Of a DNA stretch of 64,000 nucleotides, positions 34,711 to 46,965 are shown one piece after another. Numbering within the stretch: the first letter of the stretch is position 1; each line of letters starts with the position of its first letter. The stretch is from Rattus norvegicus (lineage: Eukaryota; Chordata; Mammalia; Rodentia; Muridae), in NCBI RefSeq assembly GCF_036323735.1, contig NC_086020.1, positions 91,150,210-91,214,209 of the forward strand, written 5' to 3'. The notes under the pieces were generated by a model that was not told the origin of the DNA, ran no database searches, and worked only from the letters and a program-made list of their open reading frames with translations. Made by a program: the position numbers and the translations under genes.

Positions 34711-36970
34711 GTTTTTTAAAATTGATCTGCTTTGTTTTCCTTTTTCTTTCTTGCTATTTTGTTTTGGAGAGAGAGAGAATACAAAATGTTGGATGAATAG
34801 GAGTGACAGAATTTGGGAGGAGTTGGGGAAGAATATAGTGTAGACAAAATATATTGTTTTTATTTAAAATTATCCCTCTCCTAAACCAGATTTTTTTCTT
34901 TCTTTCTGTGTGGGTGTATGTGTGTGTATGTTGGCATTAAACAGGAATAAATTTATGGATTCACATGCCTTATATTAAACACTGATTCACGGTCCTTACA
35001 TTATATATAACCAGCTATCTCATTAAAATAACTACTATACCTTAGCTGATAAATTGTGTATGTAATGATATACTTGTTCTTTGCTAGACACGCTTTTGTT
35101 TTTATCTGAATGCTATTGGCAAAGAAGTTAAAGCAAAAAATGTCCTATATACAGAATATATGTGCAAAGCTTCTGAATTCACTAAAGTTTGGAACAAAGT
35201 AGATTATGAGAGGATTTTTTAATAAACCACTGGGTGATTCATATCAACGAATTTCAATAAAACTTTATGAACAGTAAGTATTTAGTAAACACTTCATATA
35301 TATTTATATCATGCAAAATATTTTACAAAATAGAATTAACCAGACAGACTAACAGTAATAGGAGAGGCCAAAATCTTTGTATGAACTTGCTTGTATGTGA
35401 TTTGCTTTATTGTTCTAGAAATAATACTAAGGTCAATTATCTAGACCTTAAGCAATTGAAGAAGTACCGGAAAGAAGATTCTCAAGTGAATAACTTACAT
35501 GCAATGGATACTTTCCATTTGCTTGCTTACTTGATTTTGGAGGAGCTTAAAGGCAGTATTTCTATGCCATTTGAAGTGTCAGCAACTACCATGAAATGGA
35601 AGTGAAAGAGAACATCTTTCTTTTGCTCTGTGATTCAAATTGGTGAATTGTCAACCACAGTGACTAATGAGAAAGTCCAGCTTTGGGTTCAATTGTTCAT
35701 AATGAGTATCACTTTGGAACCCCTGCCTCCTCGAACTTGTTTATGAATTTAAAACAGATTTGTAATAAACAGGCCCATTAGTTCATTCCCTTAGGTTTAT
35801 AAAAATTCTTTGTTGGTACATACTACAAATATTTAAAGGTATCTCAACTAAACCCATCATAATAGATATTAGTTTACTAACTAACATTTTGTGATTGATG
35901 TTTGGTTTTGGCCTTTAAATTGTCAGAAAAATCAAAACCGAGATATTAATAATGCAAAACATACCATGTTAAGATATAAAGTTTTAAAAGCTCTCGTTAA
36001 GATATAAAGTTTTAAAAGCTCTCGTACCTTAAGTATTTCAAACACATTAAAATTCAAGTGAACATAAGATTCTAAATAAAAGCCAACATATATTCCAAGA
36101 AAAAGAACTTATTATTGTTCCCCTGTATTTAGAAAATAAAATAAAAAAAATTTCACAGTAGAGAATTTTGAGTCTTCGATTCAGACTCCCATTACTTAAC
36201 ATGGAAAGCTCAAAATTGGAACGAATCTAATTAAAGACATAATATCACACCAGTGTTTGACAACTCCATATTTTCTTCTGGACCTTGTTAGAGTTAAGTT
36301 CCACAAGTTAACTGACTCTGTCTTACTTGTGATGCCCAATGTTAAGTCTGTGTCAAAACCCAGCTATAACCAGTGATTCAGTTCCTCCTTCTGCCCACCT
36401 TCATGCTCCAGTGACCAGATCACTTGACAATTCACAAATTGATTGATGCTTTCCTGAATTGCTGTTATTTTTTTTGAAAGTATAAAAGTGCTTCTTTGGC
36501 CAGAAATAGAATTAAACAAGCTCTCCTGACAAGATAGAGATGCAAGTTTCAGCTTTTCTATATAAAACAATGCAGATCAATTCAATCTAAAGTTTTTCCC
36601 CCAATATATGCTGTAAGATATAAAACTGCTGAGAAAAATCTCATTGGCGCCGTAAGAACTTAACTGTATAATTTGATTGAATCCTTTAGAAATTATCAAG
36701 CAGAAGTTCAAAGAAAGAGTCATTTAAAATAAGCATTCTAGTCAACCCAAAACAATAAAATGGCACAAGGTCCAGCTGAGGTTGGAGTTATTCAGTACAT
36801 CCTGTGAGGCCTTACTCATCAGTTTCACATGGAGACTTGAGCAATGCATTAAGAATAAGCTTTATTTAGAGATAAAGTAACATTTGAAAGACTTGAGCAG
36901 TAAATAGGCTTATTAAGCATGTATATAGGAACCAAATATACTATTTTATTGAAGCTCCAGAAAAAAGTAC
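34711..36970. other. Unique AT-rich DNA
   Basis: No gene or interspersed repeat recognised. An exact 28-base tandem duplication at 35968-36023 is listed separately. Confidence 0.5.
35968..36023. repeat. Perfect 28-bp tandem duplication
   Basis: The unit starting gttaagatataaag and ending aaaagctctc occurs at 35968-35995 and again at 35996-36023 without a mismatch, each followed by g. Confidence 0.97.
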
Positions 36971-36974
36971 AATT

Positions 36975-37491
36975 AAGATGAAGCAAAGAAGTGCAGACCG
37001 ACAGGAGCCGGATGTAGATCTCTCCTGAGAGACACAGCCAGAATACAGCAAATACAGAGGCGAATGCCAGCAGCAAACCACTGAACTGAGAACGGGACCC
37101 CCGTTGAAGGAATCAGAGAAAGGACTGGAAGAGCTTGAAGGGGCTCGAGACCCCATATGTACAACAATGCCAAGCAACCAGAGCTTCCAGGGACTAAGCC
37201 ACTACCTAAAGACTATACATGGACTGACCCTGGACTCTGACCCCATAGGTAGCAATGAATATCCTAGTAAGAGCACCAGTGGAAGGGGAAGCCCTGGGTC
37301 CTGCTAAGACTGAACCCCCAGTGAACTAGTCTATGGGGGGAGGGCGGCAATGGGGGGAGGGTTGGGAGGGGAACACCCATAAGGAAGGGGAGGGGGGAGG
37401 GGGATGTTTGCCCGGAAACCGGGAAAGGGAATAACACTCGAAATGTATATAAGAAATACTCAAGTTAATAAAAAAAAAAAAGAAAAAAAAA
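36975..37491 (+). mobile_element. 5'-truncated young L1 3' end
   Basis: From gatgaagcaaagaagtgcag it follows the young L1 3' UTR (sense) to the G-rich polypurine tract (37330-37402), tcaagttaataaaa and an A-rich tail with one or two G (about 37470-37491). It is nearly identical to the copies at 12.8 and 56.4 kb. I could not fix a convincing flanking duplication. It lacks any ORF2 sequence. Confidence 0.92.
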
Positions 37492-38009
37492 GAACTTTAA
37501 GAAATAGTTGTTATTGTTCTATTTTATTTTGTTCTAGTGAAATGAGAAGAGAAGCCAACTGAGTCCTCATCAGAAGTAATTTGAAAGCATAGCGATAGGT
37601 AAAAACATTCTGATATGCTGTAGTAATCAATAACACAATAAAATATAATTTCATAATCTCGTAGGGAAATCACTTAATTTTTGAGAATGTGTTGTAGCAA
37701 GGCAGTTTTCCATGACAGATGCCTAATAATATTTTATTTATTTTTCAAATTGTGTTAAAGTCTCAAAAAACTCAATGAAAGTTTATTATTAAATAAAAAT
37801 TATATTTTCTCTAGTTAGATTTCGCTTTTTGTATTTACACTGATTTAACCAGATAGGTTATTTACAATGTGATTCCTTATGTTTCTTTGGTAAACAGTTT
37901 ACAAAGAAATACTGTATTTCTACAGGCAACCAATATTTGTCATGCTGCTCCTGGGAATTGAAGACACGTCCAAATTTTATATAATTTTATATATATTGTT
38001 TGCTTAATT
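37492..38009. other. Unique AT-rich DNA
   Basis: Nothing recognisable. Confidence 0.5.
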
Positions 38010-38749
38010 TTTCTTTTTTAATTAGATTATTTATTTACATTTTCCAGTTTCTCATCCATAAGCCCCCTATCCTATCACCTTCCCGCTTCTTCTATGAGGG
38101 TGTCCCCCTCCCCAACCAACCAACCCCACTTACTCCCCTGACATTCCCAACACTGGGAAGGTCCTGCCTTGTCAGGACCATGGGCTTCTCTTCCCATTGG
38201 TGCCCAACGAAGCAATCCTCTGCTATATATGCATCTGGAGCCATGGGTCTGTTCATGTTTACCCTTTGGGTGGCGGTTTAGTCACTGGGAGTTCTATATG
38301 GTTGGTATTGCTGTTCTTATGGGGTTGCAAGCCCCTTCGGCTCCTACATTCCTTTCTCTAACTCCTTCAATAAGGATCCCATTCTCAGTTCAATGGTTTG
38401 CTGCTAGCATTCGCCTCTGTATTTGTCATGCTCTGGCTGTGCCTCTCAGGAGACAGCTATCATTCCAGGCTTCTGTCATCATGCACTTCTTGGCTTCATC
38501 AATATTGTCTATTTATGCTGGCAGTATATACATAGGCTGGATCCCCAGGTGAGGCAGGTTCTGAGTTTGTCATTCATTCAGTCACTGCTCCAAACTGTCT
38601 CCATGTCTCCCCCTATGAATATTTGTATACTCCCTTTTAAGAAGGACTGAAACAGCTGCACTTTGGTCATCCTTCTTCTTGAGCTTCATGTGGTTTGTGA
38701 AATGTATCTTGGGTATTTCGAGTTTTGGGGCTAATACCTGCTACTCAGT

Positions 38750-41700
38750 GAGTTCATAGAATGTCTCGTTTTTGTGATTGAGTTACCTCACACAGGATAA
38801 TGTTTTCTAGTTCCATCTACTTGCTTATGAATTTCATTAAGTCATTGTTTTTGATAGCTGAGTTGTACTCCATTGTGTAGATGTACCACAATTTCTGCAT
38901 CCATTCCTCTGCTGAAGGGCATCTGGGTTCATTCCAGCTTCTGGTTATTATAAACAAATAAGGCTGCTACGATCATAGTGGAGCATGTGACCTTGTTATA
39001 TGTTGGAGCATCACTTCCAGATTGATTTCCAGAGTGGTTGTACAATCTTGCAATCCTACCAACAATGGAAGACTGTTCATCTTTTCTACACATCCTCACC
39101 AGCATCTGTTGTCACCTGAGTTTTTTATCTTAGCCATTCTGACTGGTGTGAGGCAGAATCTCAGGGTTGTTTTGATTTGCATTTCTCTGATAACTAAGAA
39201 TGTTGAACATTTCTTTAGGTACTTCTCAGCCATTACATATTCCTCAGCTGAGAATTCTATATTTAACTCTGTACCCTATGTTTTAATAGTGTTACTTGGC
39301 TCTCTGGAGTCTTACTTCTTAACGTTCTTTGTACATTTAGGATACTTCTTGGATGTACGATTGGTAAAGATCTTTTCCCAATCTGTTGGTTGCCATTTTG
39401 TCCTAATAACAATGTCCTTTGCCTTACAGAAGCATTGCAATTTTATGAGATCCCATTTGTCAATTCTTGATCTTACAACATAAGATATTGCTGTGATGTT
39501 CAGGAAATTTTCCCCAGTGCCCCTGTGTTTGAGGCTCTTCCCCAATTTTTCTTCTATTAGTTTGAGTGTATCTGGTTTTAAGTGGAGGTCCTTGATTCTC
39601 TTGAACTTAAGTTTAGAATGGGGGATAAGAATGGATCAATTTGCATTCTTCTAATGTTGACATCCAGTTGAATGAGCACAATATGTTGAAAATGCTATTT
39701 TTCCCATGGATGGTTTTAGCTTCTTTGTCAAAGATCAAGTGACAATAGGTGTGTGGGTTCATTGCAGGCTCTTTAATTGACTCAATTCCATTCAATTCCA
39801 TTGATCTACCTGGCTATCTCTGTACCAATACCATACAGTTCCTATCACTATTGCTCTGTAATATAGATTGAGGTCAAGGATGGTGATTCCCGGAAAGTTC
39901 TTTTATTGTTGAGGATAGTTTTTGCAATCCTGGATTTTTTGTATTCCAAATGTATTTGCAAATTGCTCTTTCTAACACTATGAAGAATCGAGTTAGACTT
40001 TTGAAGGGGATTGCATTGAATCTGTAGATTGCTTTTGGCACAATAGCCTTTGTTACTATATTAATCCTGATGATCTATGAGGATGGGAGATCTTTCCATC
40101 TTCTGAGATCTTCTTCAATTTCGTTCTTCAGAAACATCAAGTTCTTGTCATTGAGATCTTTCACTTGTGTGATTAGTCACACCAAGTTATTTTATGTTAT
40201 TTGTGACTATTTTGAAGGGTGTCATTTCCCTAATTTTTTTCTCAGACTTTATATCTTTTGAGTAGAGGAAGGCTACTGATTTGAGTTAATGTTCTATCAA
40301 GCCACTTTGCTGAAGTTGTTTATCCAGTTTAATAGTTCTCTGATGGGACGTTTGGAGTCACTTAAGTATACTATCATATCATCTGCAAATATTGATTTTT
40401 TTTTACTTATTACTTTCCAAGTTGTATCCTTTTGACGTCCTTTTGTTGTCTGATTACTCTGGCTAAAATTTCAAGTACCATAGTGAATATGTAGGGAGAC
40501 AGTAGACAGCTTTGTCTATTCCCTGATTTTAGTCGGATTGATTCAAGTTTCTCTCCATTTATTTGATGTTGTCTAATGGTTTGCTGTATATTGCTTTTAG
40601 TATGTTTAGGTATGGGCCTTGAATTCCTCATCTTTCTAAGACTTTTAATATGAAGTGATGTAGAATTTTGTTAAATGTTTTCTCAGCATCTAATGAGATG
40701 ATCGTGTGTTTTTTTCCCTTTGAGCTTGTTTACATAATGGATTACATTGATTGATTTCAGTATATTGAACCATCCCTGTATCTCTGGCATGAAGCCTACT
40801 TGATCGTGATGTATGATCATTTTGATGTGCTCTTGAATTAGGTATGTGAGAATTTTATTGAGTATTTCTGTGTCGATATTCATAAGGGAAATTTGTGTGA
40901 AGTTCTCTTTCTTAGTTGGATCTTTGTGTGGTTTAGGTATAAGCCTAATTGTGACTTCATAGAAGAAATTGTGTAGTGTTGCTTCTGTTTCTATTTTGTG
41001 GAATAGTTTGAAAAGTATTGGCATTAGGTTTTCTATGAAGGTCTGTTAGAACTCTGCACTAACCTTTCTGGACCTGAACTTTTTTTTGGTAGGGAGATAT
41101 TTAATAAATGTTCCTCTTTACTTAGGAGTTATGGGACTGTTTAAACAGTTTATCTGAATCTGATTTATCTTTGGTACCTGATATTGGTCTAGAAAATCAT
41201 CCATTTCATCCAGATATTCCAGTTTTGTTAAAGATAGACTTTTGTAGTAAGATATGATGATTTTTTGAATTACCTCAGATTCTGTTGTTATGTCTCCATT
41301 TTTATTTCTGATTTTGTTTACTTGGATACACTCTCTATGCCCTCTTGTTAGTCTGGGTAACCGTTTATCTCTCTTTTTGATTTTCTCAAAGAACCAGCTC
41401 CTAGTTTTGTTGATTCTCTGTATATTACTGTTTTTTTTTTTTTTGCTACTTGGTTGATTTCAGCGTTAGTTTGATTATTTCCAGCTGGCTACTTCTCTTG
41501 TGTATAATTTGCTTCTTTTGTTCTAGAGTTTTTAGGTGTGCTGTCAAGTGGCTAATCTATGCTCTATCCTTTTCGCTTTGGAAACACTCAGAACTATGCG
41601 TTTTCCTCTTAGCACTGCTGTCATTGTGTCCCATAAGTTTGGGTATGTTGTACCTTCATTTTCATTAAATTCTAAAAAGTCTTTCTTCTATGACCAAGTT

Positions 41701-42460
41701 CTCATTGAGTAGAGCACTGTTCTGCTTTCATGTGTATGTGTACTTTCTGTTCTTTTGGTTGTTATTGAAGATCAGTCTTATTCCATGGTGATCTGATAGG
41801 ATGCTTGGGATTACCTCAATCTTCTTGTATCTGTTGAGGCCTGTTTAACGACTGATTAAAAGGTCAATTTTCAAAAAGGTACCATGAGTTTCTGAAAATA
41901 AGGTATATTCTTTTTTTAAGATGAAATATTCTATAAACATTTGTTAAATCCATTTGGTTCATAACTTCTGTTAGTTTCTCTGTCTTTGTTTAGTTTCTGT
42001 TTCCATAATCTATCCCTGGATGAGAGTGGGGTGTTGAAATCTCCCACTATTATTGTGTAAGGTACAATGTGACCTTTGAGCTTTAGTAAGGTTATTTTTA
42101 TGAATATAGGTACCCTTCCATTGGAGAATAGATATTCAGGATTGAGAGTTTATCTTGATAGATTTTTTCCTTATGATGAATATGAAATGTCCTTTTTTAT
42201 CTTTTTTGATACCTTGGTTGAAAGTTGATTTTGTTAGATATTGAATGGCCATTCTAGCTTGTTTCTTGGGATCATTTGCTTGGAAAATTTTTTTCCAGCC
42301 ATTTTCTCTGAGGTGGTGTCTGTCTTTGTCACTAATATGTGTTTTCTCTATTCAGCAAAATACTGGGTCTTCTTTATGTATCCAGGCTGTTAGTCTATGT
42401 AGGAAATTGAATCCATTGATGTTAAGAGATATTAAGGAATAGTGATTGTTTCCTGTTACT
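38750..42460 (-). pseudogene. L1 ORF2 relic (many stops and frameshifts)
   Basis: Colinear with intact L1 ORF2 from the C-terminal region (MGKSLKHRGTGENFLNIT, KWDLIKLQCFCKAKDIVIRT) through RT (NPHTYCHLIFDKEAKTI, HDQVGFMPEIQGWFN, GKKTHDHLIRC) to the endonuclease start (NHYSLISLNINGFNFLHR) in short open pieces, the longest about 110 codons. Clearly decayed. Confidence 0.85.
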
Positions 42461-42539
42461 TTTGTTGTAGGAGATGTAATTATGATTGGGTGACTCACTT
42501 CTTTCGGTTTTGTTGCAAGGAGATTACTTTCTTGCTTAT

Positions 42540-43250
42540 TCAACATTTAGTTTCTCTCCTTACGTGTGAGTTTTCCATCTATTATTTTTTGTAGGGCATG
42601 ATATGTGGAGAGATGTTGTGTAAGTTTGGTTTTGTCATAGAATATCTTGGTTTTTCCATCTATGTTAATTGAGAGTTTTGCTAGATACAGTAGCCTGGGC
42701 TGGCATATGTGGCCCAAGATCTTCTGGCTTTCAGTTTCTGGTGAGAAGTCTGGTTGTATTTCTGATAGGTCTGCCTTTATTTGTTGCTTGACCTTTTCCC
42801 CTTACTGCTTTTAATATATTGTTTTTGTTTTGTGTGTTTTGACTATTATGTGATGGGAGGACTTTCTTTTCTGGTCCTCCAAACTCTCTTCTGGAGTTCT
42901 GTAGACTTCTTGTATAATCATCTCTTTCTTTAGGTTATGGAAGTTTTCTTCTATAATTTTATTGAAAGTATGTATTGGCCCTTTAATTTGGAAATCTTCT
43001 CTCTCTTCTATACCTATTATCATTATGTTTGACCTTCTTATTGTGTCCTGGATTTCCTATATATTTCGTGCTAGGAGCTTTTTGTGTTTTACATTTTCTT
43101 TGGTGGTTTTGTCAATGTTTTCTATATATCTTCTGCCCTTGGAATTCTCTCTTCTATCTCTTGTATTCTGTTGGTGATGCTCGTGTCTATGACTTTTGAT
43201 CTCTTTCCAGGGTTTTCTGTCCCCAGGGTTACCTCCCTTTGTGATTTCTT
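42540..43250 (-). pseudogene. L1 ORF1 relic
   Basis: A short minus frame around 42811-43023 reads IIGIEEREDFQIKGPIHTFNKI, then NFHNLKKE and VYRTPEE, matching the RRM part of L1 ORF1 (IIGIEESEDSQLKGPVNIFNKI). Flanking parts are recognisable only at DNA level. Confidence 0.8.
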
Positions 43251-43969
43251 TATTGTTTCTACTTCTATTTTTAGATATTATATCATTTTATTCAATTCCT
43301 TCACCTGTTTGGTTGTGTTTTCCTGTAGTTCTTTAAGGGATTTTTTTTGTGTTTACTCTTTAAGGGCCTCTACTTGTTTCCTGTGTTGTCCTGTATTTCT
43401 TTAAGGGGGCTATTTATGTTCTTTTTAAAGTCCTTTATCATTATCATGAGATGTGATTTGAAATGAAAATCTTGCTTTTCCAGTGTGTTTGGATATCCAT
43501 TATTTGCTTTGGGGGGAGAACTGGGTTGTGATGATGCCAAGTAGTCTTGGTTTCTGTTGCTTATGTTCCTGCACTTGCCTCTCTCTATCTCTTTGTCTCA
43601 GGTGTTAGCTTGTCTTCTCTGTCTCTGACAGTGGCTTGACCTTCCTGTAAGCCTATGTGTCAGCACTCCTGTAGACCTGTTATCTTACAGAATGTTCTGG
43701 GTACAGAGACCTGTGGGACAGATTCAGCTCCAGGTGCAGGCAGAAACTGGAAGGGTCCTGCCCCAGACTGCTCCTGTGTTTTTGTGTCTTAAGGCCTGCA
43801 AGGGATTGCTGGGAGCGGAAAAGTTGGTCTTACCGTTGCTCTCAGGTGTGTTCTGGTTTATTTATTTTAATACTATAGTTTATGATCAGGTTATTAAACT
43901 AATTCTGTATATTTCTGATCTTAGAGCAATAAGAACCTTAGTTTAGACATTCTGCATGCACATAAACAG

Positions 43970-44225
43970 CTAGGCATGGCAGTTTGTGTCTGTGATGACT
44001 GAACTGAGGATGAATAAGCAGAAGAATATGAAGCTTGTTGGCCATTTAGTGTTACTAGCTAATCTGTAAACTCATTGTTCAATGAGAGTCTCTGTCTCAA
44101 ATAAATGAGTTAGAGAGTGACTAAGGAACACTATGCAAGACTGTTCTGTAGCCTCAACAAGAATATTCACACATGTGTAAGGGCATATGTCCATATGTAC
44201 AAACATATAAACACATACAGATGAA
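43970..44225 (+). mobile_element. B4-type SINE, diverged
   Basis: gctaggcatggcagtttgtg, gagagtctctgtctcaaat, gagttagagagtgactaagg and the CA-rich end (atattcacacatgtgtaagg, cataaacacatac) follow the order of rodent B4/RSINE elements (B1-like head, ctgtctcaaa..gagagtgattgagga, ...acacatgtgcacac). Confidence 0.5.
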
Positions 44226-44829
44226 AAGCATAATAAACATAAGTAAAACTTATAGTATGGGTGTCAAATGTATCCAAAGGCCAATATGTTAGAGGACTGA
44301 TACACATCTAAGCAAAAAAATAATACTAAAATAAAACCTGGAGTACTTTTTAAATGCCTCCAATGGTTACAGTGTTAGAAGATTGACCTAGAGGTAAGAT
44401 GGTAAAAATATTAAAATGTGTGTACTAGTGAGGGGTTCTTAGAACATTGGACTGTGCCTTTGAAGGATCTTATGAGAAGCCAGCTCCTTCTTTATTTTTG
44501 CTTCTGAGGTATGTTGTAAATAGTTCTCTACACAATTTATTCCTAAAAACATCAACCATCATCACAACTCCAAAGCCTCATGGACTCTGATTATGATCCA
44601 AGTTTTCTGAATCTGTAATTCAAAAGAAGTCTTTCATCTTTGGGATTGCTATAATGATGGGAAGCGAGTTGCTAGCTTACAGGCACCCATGAATGCTGTA
44701 GGATTCCTTTTTTCTTGTTATGATCTTTATTCATGGACTCTCATATATTTTTCTGCTCCCAAAATAGGACCAATTGTACTGAAGGGAATTTATAAGTATT
44801 GACTCTACAAAATCTTACTTCAAAGTAGT

Positions 44830-45190
44830 TGGTTTTTATATTAGTTACCTTTATATTGTTGTGATGAAATGTTGGGACCAAAACAACTTATAGAACAAAG
44901 TGATATTTTGGATTACAAAACCAGAATTTTGGAATCCATAAGATCTATCTCAGTATAGCAATAGACAATTGGTACAGGAACTGAGGGATCATGTGGTCAA
45001 CCACTCATAGAAAGTAAAGAACAAAATGCAAACACTGTAAAATAGAATGATCCCAAAGCCCATCCCCAGTGACATACTTTTGGCAGCAAGGCTGAATCTC
45101 CTCAATTGTACCCACAGGGGACCATACTTTAAAATTCAGGAACCTATTAGGTCATGTCTCATTAAAACCACCACATTCCATTCCCTGGTA
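44830..45190 (-). mobile_element. Medium-reiterated rodent repeat, opposite orientation to 22.8 kb copy
   Basis: attagttacctttatattg / ttgtgatgaaatgttggg at the left end, ccaaagcccatccccagtg, ggcagcaaggctgaatctcc and gtctcattaaaaccaccac in order resemble the reverse complement of the 22.8-kb type repeat or a close relative. The name is uncertain (URR1 or RMER1 type). Confidence 0.5.
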
Positions 45191-45799
45191 CCCACAAGCT
45201 CATGGCTATATTGTAATGTGAAATGCATGTAGTTCAACGTAAAAATCCCCATAGCTTAAACATTTTTAAATACTGTTTAAAATCCAAAGCCTAAAGTCTC
45301 TTATAAGACTTAAGGCAATCTTGTAATTATAATTCCCTGTAAATTAAAAACCAAATTTCACATCTCACACAAATAATGGAGTAAAGTATACATCATCATT
45401 CCCAGTGAGAGGAATAGGGGCACATGTAACTGGCTATTTGGAGGAGTTTAGCCGGACAGGAGAGGACACTGGCAGAGCTGGCCATGGGGTGGTTGGCTAA
45501 TGAGAGAGTGATCTTGGAATTCTGAAGAGGCAAAGCCGGTATTTCCAGAGAGAGATTTGGCCAGGAGGAATAGGTGGGCAGATGCTGTTCCTAGAGTGTA
45601 GACCAACCAAGCATGCTCTTTAAAATTACCGACTACACTCAAACTCTAACTTTATCAATTAATAAATAGGACATCACTAGACTGAAAAGCTCTGTAAGGC
45701 AAAAGACATTATCAATAGAACAAACTGCTTGCTTATAAAAAAGGATAATACCTTAACAAATCCCATATGTGATAGAAGGTTGATATTGAAAAACATAAA
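45191..45799. other. Unclassified DNA
   Basis: No gene. 45425-45645 is less AT-rich, with a meaningless 64-codon antisense frame; not recognised. Confidence 0.4.
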
Positions 45800-46965
45800 G
45801 AACTCAAGAAACTGGACATCAACAAACAAATAAGTCAATTAAAAAAACGAAGTAGTGATCTAAACAGAATTCCCAACTGAGGAATCTCTAACATCCATGA
45901 TTCACTCAAAGAAATATTAAACATCCTTAGACAACAGGGAAAGGCAAATCAAAATGTATCTGAGGTTCCATTTTATGCATATAGGATGGTTAAGATAAAA
46001 TTTCTCAAGCCACAACCCATTCTGGTGAGGATGTAAAGCAAGGATAATACTCCTTCATTGCTGGTGGGTGTGCATAATGTACAGTCATTTTGGAAATCAA
46101 TTGGTCAGATTCTCTGAAAAAATTGGGAATATATCTATCTCAAGACCCGGCTATATTTCTCCTGGGCATATATCCAAAGGATGCTCCACCATATCACAAG
46201 GAAAACTGCTCAACTATGCTCATAGCAACTTTATTTGTAGTAGCCAGAAACAGGGAAAAAACTTACATATTCACTCAACTGACGAATGGATAAAGAAAAA
46301 GTGGTAAATTTGCACATTAGAGTATTACTCAGCTATTAAAAACAATGACATCATAAAATTTATACACATGTGGATGAAATAAGAAAAGATCATCGTGAGT
46401 GAGGTAACCCAGACACAGAAACACAAACATGGTATGTACTCGTTTGCAAGCAGATATTAGCTGTGAAGAAGTAAAGGAAGGAGAAGGTCCTGCCGAGGTT
46501 GGACCCCAGCGTCGGAGAATATCGGAGTGTGGAACGGGCCGGCTCAAGTTGCCATAGGAAACCACAAAAACAATTTATCTGGGTTTACAGGGGATTGTGG
46601 ACATTGAAGGAACAGGGAAGTCCACATGTGGCTGATCTAGGTACTCTGCATTTATGTTAATGTTGTATAGCTTGGTCTTCTTGTAGAAATTCTAACTGTG
46701 GTAGATGGGGTGTCTGTTTTCGGGACCACTCTTCCTACTTGGTTGCTTCAGTCCAGCTTTAGTAAGAGGAAAGATAGCTGATCATACTGCAACTTAATAT
46801 GCTTGGGTTGATTGAAATCCATGGAAGACCTCCCCTTTTCTGAAGAGAAAGGGAAGAGAAATGGATGGCAGGAAGGGAGGACAGATAGGGAAGAATTAAG
46901 AGGAAAGGAGGGAGGGGAAACTATTGTTAATATGTAAACTTAATTAATTAATGAAATTAATGCAA
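45800..46965 (+). mobile_element. Old L1 ORF2 C-terminus and 3' UTR, sense
   Basis: L1 blocks in order: ggcaaatcaaaatgtatctg, tggtgaggatgtaaagcaag, gctggtgggtgtgcataatg, atatatccaaaggatgctcc, tgacgaatggataaagaaaa, gagtattactcagctatt and acaaacatggtatgtactcg. This is the RT C-terminal part and stop region of an old L1, followed by a 3' UTR-like part (cttggtcttcttgtagaaat, ...). Two overlapping frames retain fragments such as YLSQDPAIFLLGIYPKDAPPY, like DIELPEDPAIPLLGIYPKDAS of intact ORF2. Decayed. Confidence 0.75.

Larger units (their letters stand above)
38010..43860 (-). mobile_element. Old near-full-length L1 (Lx-like), antisense
   Basis: 3' UTR about 38010-38740, ORF2 relics about 38750-42460, ORF1 relics about 42540-43250, 5' UTR about 43250-43860. 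Gene order and blocks are those of the 12.8-kb L1, but with many substitutions, stops and frameshifts. Fragments still readable on minus include FNILCSFNWMSTLEECKLI, PILFKLFHKIETEATLHNFF, INGEKLESIRLKSGNRQSCL and NHYSLISLNINGF. The 3' and 5' UTRs differ from the young family, marking an older subfamily. No flanking duplication is clear. It is non-functional. Confidence 0.88.
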
